From positions 1 through 52,888 of the forward strand of contig CAZQAF010000015.1 of NCBI GenBank assembly GCA_964591175.1: a stretch of 52,888 nt of DNA. Direction: 5' to 3'. This DNA is from UBA11574 sp964591175. GTDB lineage: Bacteria > Desulfobacterota > Desulfobacteria > Desulfobacterales > UBA11574. Of this stretch, positions 49,780 to 52,888 are shown piece after piece (position 1 is the stretch's first letter; each line of letters opens with the position of its first letter). A program made the position numbers and the translations under genes. The notes beneath the pieces are model-generated. The model searched no databases, had not been told where the DNA came from, and was given only the letters and a program-made list of their open reading frames with translations.

Positions 49780-51540
49780 ATGGAACTTGTAGACTTTTTT
49801 TCAGAAATGATGAAAGTGAACGCCATGGAGGACACGGAGGCCAAGGAATCGGCATCCAGAGAACTTTTCGACAAACTGAATCATCTCGATTTTCCCGATC
49901 ATTTCAACTGGGTACAAGAAGTTTTCGAAGGCATTCACGTCAAACAAAGGGGCGATCAGACAGGACTCTTCTGGATCCATCTGGAGACGGATGAGAAACG
50001 ACAATTTACCTACAAAGAACTGGCGGAAAATGCCAATAAGTTTTTGAATTTCCTCCGGAAGCATAACGTGGAGAAAGGCGACGGCGTCTACATGATGGTC
50101 CCCTCGGTCCCGGAGACATGGCTGGCGAATATTGCGACCATCAAGGGAGGCCTGGTTTCCGTGCCGACCGCCACAACCATGACGGTAAGAGAACTGGAGT
50201 ATCGGTTCAAAACATATCCGCCCCATGCGATTCTTTCGGATGAAGATTCCGCCGGGATGATCGACGAAGCCCTGCAAAATGTGTCAGCCAAACCCAAGGT
50301 GAAAATTGTACTTGGCGATGTAAGCGGTTGGAACAGTTACAGTGTCATTGACAAAGAATCTCCTGAAGCGGAAGCCGCCAAAACGAAAACCAGCGACATT
50401 ATTCTTTGCTTCTTTACTTCCGGTACGACCGGTCTTGCGAAAAGAGTGGCCCACACGGCAGTCTCTTATCCTGTCGGACATCTTTCCACCTCGAATATCG
50501 CCGGCATCCGGCCCGGCGACATCCACCACAACTTGAGCCAGCCGGGATGGGCAAAGTGGGCTTGGAGTTCCTTTTTTGCGCCGTTCAATGTCGGCGCCAC
50601 CACATCCGGCTTCTTTTATCCCTCGAAATTCGATGCGGATAAATATCTTTCAGCCGTTGATGAAAATGAGGTCAACGTGTTTTGCGCGCCGCCGACGGCT
50701 TGGCGGGCTTTTATGCTCCAGGATTTGTCCAAATATAAATTCGAAGCCTTAAGAGAGTCTATCAGCGCGGGTGAACCCCTCAATCCCGAAATCATCCAGA
50801 CATGGAAACGGTACACCGACACGGAAATCAGAGACTTTTACGGACAAACCGAATCAACGGCAATGATCGGCAATCCACCATGGTTCAAGGGAAAAATTGC
50901 TGCGGGATCTTTTGGTTTTCCCGCATTCGGGTACGATATCAAAATAATGGACGAAAAAGACCAGGAAGTCACGAAGCCCAATGAAGTGGGGCATATCGCG
51001 GTCCGACTGAATCACTGGCGCGCCGTAGGGCTTTTCGACCAATATATCGGCGACCCTGAAAAGATGAAAGAAGTATTTCGCAAAGGGTATTATTACACCG
51101 GTGACCGGGCTTCCTTTGACGAGAAGGGGTATTGGTGGTTCGTAGGACGGGCGGATGATGTTATTAAATCCTCGGATTATCGGGTGGGTCCATTCGAGGT
51201 GGAAAGCGCTTTGGTCGAACACGAGGCGGTTGCGGAGGCTGCGGTTGTCGGCAGCCCGGATCCCAAAAGATGGCAGCTTGTCAAGGGCTTCGTCATCCTA
51301 AAGCCCGGCTATGAGCCTTCAAGACAACTGGCCCTGGATCTTTTTCAACACTGCATTAAAGTGCTTGCAAAGTTCAAGATCCCACGCATCATCGAATTCG
51401 TACCCGAAGTGCCCAAGACGCTGAGCGGAAAGATTCGGAGAATTGAACTCAGAGAATCGGAACAAGAAAAGAAGCAAAAGAACGAAAAAACGCCCCAAGA
51501 ATACTTTTATCATGAATTCCCGGAGCTTAAGTCTTCATAA
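49780..51540 (+). CDS. AMP-forming acyl-CoA synthetase
   Basis: A 586-residue ANL-family ligase. I chose the ATG at 49780 (GAAAGGAAAAG upstream). Motifs in order are the P-loop TSGTTGLAKRV, the A5 motif DFYGQTE, GYYYTGDRA, the hinge region VGRADDVIKSSDYRVGPFEVE, and PKTLSGKIRR with the catalytic C-terminal lysine. The pattern is nearest to medium-chain and aryl acyl-CoA synthetases of the ACSM type. It makes an acyl-CoA from acid, ATP and CoA, and stands after two CoA-transferase genes, so the cluster probably primes an aromatic or branched acid for degradation. Confidence 0.92.
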   Translation: MELVDFFSEMMKVNAMEDTEAKESASRELFDKLNHLDFPDHFNWVQEVFEGIHVKQRGDQTGLFWIHLETDEKRQFTYKELAENANKFLNFLRKHNVEKGDGVYMMVPSVPETWLANIATIKGGLVSVPTATTMTVRELEYRFKTYPPHAILSDEDSAGMIDEALQNVSAKPKVKIVLGDVSGWNSYSVIDKESPEAEAAKTKTSDIILCFFTSGTTGLAKRVAHTAVSYPVGHLSTSNIAGIRPGDIHHNLSQPGWAKWAWSSFFAPFNVGATTSGFFYPSKFDADKYLSAVDENEVNVFCAPPTAWRAFMLQDLSKYKFEALRESISAGEPLNPEIIQTWKRYTDTEIRDFYGQTESTAMIGNPPWFKGKIAAGSFGFPAFGYDIKIMDEKDQEVTKPNEVGHIAVRLNHWRAVGLFDQYIGDPEKMKEVFRKGYYYTGDRASFDEKGYWWFVGRADDVIKSSDYRVGPFEVESALVEHEAVAEAAVVGSPDPKRWQLVKGFVILKPGYEPSRQLALDLFQHCIKVLAKFKIPRIIEFVPEVPKTLSGKIRRIELRESEQEKKQKNEKTPQEYFYHEFPELKSS

Positions 51541-51601
51541 AACATGGGGGACGGACATGTGATGGCAAGACCTTATGTCCGTGCGCCGTTAAACAAAAAA
51601 T

Positions 51602-51640
51602 CAATTGGAAAGGGCCTTCGCGTCAGGCCTTTTCCAATTG
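51602..51640. terminator. 16-bp stem-loop after the acyl-CoA synthetase
   Basis: CAATTGGAAAGGGCCT (51602-51617) and AGGCCTTTTCCAATTG (51625-51640) pair along 16 bp with one G-U, around a 7-base loop. On the minus strand it is followed by a T6 run; on the plus strand no T-run follows. It is 60 bp past the stop and probably blocks read-through in at least one direction. Confidence 0.75.
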
Positions 51641-51862
51641 CCAAAACAGAAATTTAAACACCGCCCGATTCCAAAAATGTCAAAGACCGCCAGTTCTAAA
51701 ACTTTCCGTGCCCACAAGCTCGCCGATTATGCCGTCCCCGATGAAACATCCTATCCCCTCAAATGAGAGATGCTTTTTTTTATTTGTAGTAGATAAAATA
51801 GCCATTGTCTTATTCACATTTTATTTATAAGCTCGTTACGCATTCTGGGGCAATTTGCTCGT

Positions 51863-51894
51863 ACCTCAAATGAGTGTAAACAAAACCGATAGGG
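51863..51894 (+). repeat. Left 32-bp inverted repeat of the DUF3786 cassette
   Basis: ACCTCAAATGAG followed by TGTAAACAAAACCGATAGGG. It matches the inverted right copy at 52732-52763 at 30 of 32 bases and ends 8 bases before the start codon, so it contains or touches the ribosome site (AGGGA). A partial copy, CCTCAAATGAG, lies at 51757-51767. The remainder of 51641-51862 shows no gene. Confidence 0.85.
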
Positions 51895-51902
51895 AAAAAC
51901 AA

Positions 51903-52709
51903 ATGCCGCAACCGAAGAACGCCATGGAAATTTTTAAACTGCTCGACAAATCGAACTGTCGGGAGTGCGGTCAAAAAACATGCCTGGCTTTTGCCGGAGC
52001 AGTCTTCAGAGGTCAAAGCAAGATCGAAAAATGCCCGAAACTGGATCGAAAAACCGTTGAACAGTATTCCGGGGAATCCGAACAGCAGAATACCGTTGAA
52101 GAAAACCGGGAAGAATATATCAATCAGTTGAAAGCCAGGATGTCCCAGCTCGATCTCGACGAGGCTGCCCAAAGAACAGGCGGCCGGGTCTCGGATAATA
52201 AATTGACGCTGAAGGTGCTGGGCAAAAATTTCAGCGTTGATTCAAAAGGAAATTTTTACACGGACATCCATGTCAACCCATGGATCGCCCTCCCGTTTCT
52301 CACCTATGTGCTTTACGGCAAGGGACTGCCGATATCGGGAAACTGGGTGCCCTTCAGAGAGTTGAAAGACGGCATGGACGGGTATCCCCTTTTTCAGAAA
52401 AGATGTGAAGAGCCCATGAAACGTGTCGCCGACACCTATACCGAACTCTTTGACGACATGGTCCATATTTTCAGCGGCAAGCAGGTGGAAAAGCAATTCG
52501 AATCCGATATATCCGTTGTGCTGCATCCGCTGCCGAAGGTTCCGATCATGGTGTGCTACTGGCTGCCGGAAGACGGCCTCGAATCGAGCCTTCATGTTTT
52601 TTTCGACCGGACTGCGGATGAAAATCTCGGCACCAGCGTTGTCTTTACCATAGGCGCCGGACTTGCGCAAATGTTTACGAAGCTTGCACTAAGGCACGGC
52701 GTTCTATAA
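51903..52709 (+). CDS. DUF3786 protein with N-terminal 4Fe-4S motif
   Basis: A 268-residue protein. I chose the ATG at 51903, just after AGGGA; the longer frame from 51855 would translate the repeat. Residues 6-50 hold the Fe-S domain of the type in the acetyl-CoA synthase gamma subunit (C-x2-C-x4-C in NCRECGQKTCLAFAGA, and a fourth Cys in IEKCPKL). Residues about 95-268 are DUF3786 (HVNPWIALPFLTYVLYGKG, then PISGNWVPFRELKDG, then the tail TIGAGLAQMFTKLALRHG). The family is found in anaerobes, often near corrinoid or CO-related enzymes, and has no proven function. The gene is bracketed by 32-bp inverted repeats. Confidence 0.82.
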   Translation: MPQPKNAMEIFKLLDKSNCRECGQKTCLAFAGAVFRGQSKIEKCPKLDRKTVEQYSGESEQQNTVEENREEYINQLKARMSQLDLDEAAQRTGGRVSDNKLTLKVLGKNFSVDSKGNFYTDIHVNPWIALPFLTYVLYGKGLPISGNWVPFRELKDGMDGYPLFQKRCEEPMKRVADTYTELFDDMVHIFSGKQVEKQFESDISVVLHPLPKVPIMVCYWLPEDGLESSLHVFFDRTADENLGTSVVFTIGAGLAQMFTKLALRHGVL

Positions 52710-52731
52710 AATACATTCAAACCTTTATAAT

Positions 52732-52763
52732 CCCTATCGGTTTTGTTTGCGCTCATTTGAGGT
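52732..52763 (-). repeat. Right 32-bp inverted repeat of the DUF3786 cassette
   Basis: CCCTATCGGTTTTGTTTGCG followed by CTCATTTGAGGT, the inverted mate of 51863-51894 with two mismatches. It lies 22 bp past the DUF3786 stop and 12 bp before the next start codon. The core is shared with the pair near 44730-44867. Confidence 0.85.
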
Positions 52764-52775
52764 CAAAATTTTTTC

Positions 52776-52888
52776 ATGATGATAAGAAATACCTCCCAGG
52801 CCGCCAGATGGCATCATGTTTTGGCCAGTCTTGTTATTGGCGCCGTCATGATCAGTTTTTCCGGCGTATGGGTTAAAGTCAGTCATGT
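52776..52888 (+). CDS. DMT/EamA-family transporter, 5' end only
   Basis: A frame open to the window end encodes at least 37 residues: two methionines, a polar start with RWHH, then the hydrophobic helix VLASLVIGAVMISFSGVWVKVS. This is the usual first helix of EamA (DMT) permeases. It is cut by the end of the window, so substrate and length are unknown. The start could be 52776 or 52779; no strong ribosome site is visible. Confidence 0.6.
   Translation, partial: MMIRNTSQAARWHHVLASLVIGAVMISFSGVWVKVSH

Overview
The window reads as a scaffold from an anaerobic, probably sulfate-reducing or syntrophic bacterium of the Desulfobacterota (Desulfobacterales-like). This is an inference from gene content: fused LldF-LldE and LldG lactate oxidation proteins of the Desulfovibrio type, several TRAP transporters, CoA-linked acid degradation, an EFR1-type flavodoxin-ferredoxin, an AhpD-like selenoprotein and DUF3786/DUF6125-like proteins. 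There is one 100-N assembly gap (2061-2160). I saw no rRNA, tRNA, CRISPR array or transposase.

Layout. (1) 101-7177: an acyl-CoA degradation operon (two enoyl-CoA hydratase family proteins, acyl-CoA dehydrogenase, biotin-dependent carboxyltransferase, HMG-CoA-lyase-like protein, XRE-cupin regulator, DUF6125-like protein). It resembles a leucine/isovalerate (liu-type) pathway, but the lyase and the first hydratase lack their usual catalytic residues. (2) 7216-16603: a decayed response regulator, a TPAT-type TRAP transporter operon (tatT, dctP, dctQ, dctM), an RlpA lipoprotein with 11-residue repeats, a small alpha/beta hydrolase, and a two-gene cassette of a ParA ATPase fused to a C-terminal CBM48 glycogen-binding domain plus a partner with a ParB-like N-terminal peptide. 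(3) 16684-27265: a second TRAP transporter, a Usp, LldFE and LldG on the minus strand, divergent from a D-lactate/glycolate dehydrogenase, its Fe-S partner and an FCD-GntR repressor. Three perfect TGGTNGTACCA operators tie the TRAP transporter to the lactate genes. (4) 27396-43852: an envelope and proteostasis stress block (M16 protease, DUF1614, DegP, FtsH, cytidylate-kinase-like protein, heptad-repeat DUF202 protein, Met/Gly-rich exported protein, Usp, receiver protein, P3A proton ATPase, NarL-type two-component system). Four transcription units here carry the same composite regulatory element with identical internal spacing and a -10-like hexamer at a fixed distance. (5) 44015-52888: a PaaI thioesterase, an EFR1 ferredoxin, an AhpD-like selenoprotein whose in-frame TGA sits in its CxxC motif, paired family III CoA-transferases with an acyl-CoA ligase, a DUF3786 gene flanked by 32-bp inverted repeats, and the start of a DMT transporter.

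How the genes work together. The operons import organic acids (TRAP), activate or oxidise them (acyl-CoA ligase, CoA-transferases, acyl-CoA dehydrogenase, lactate dehydrogenases) and feed reducing equivalents to Fe-S proteins. The stress block is probably one regulon. The least described parts are the ParA-CBM48 pair, the four-promoter stress regulon, the heptad-array DUF202 protein, and a family of structured intergenic repeats (four copies, three of them just after a stop codon).
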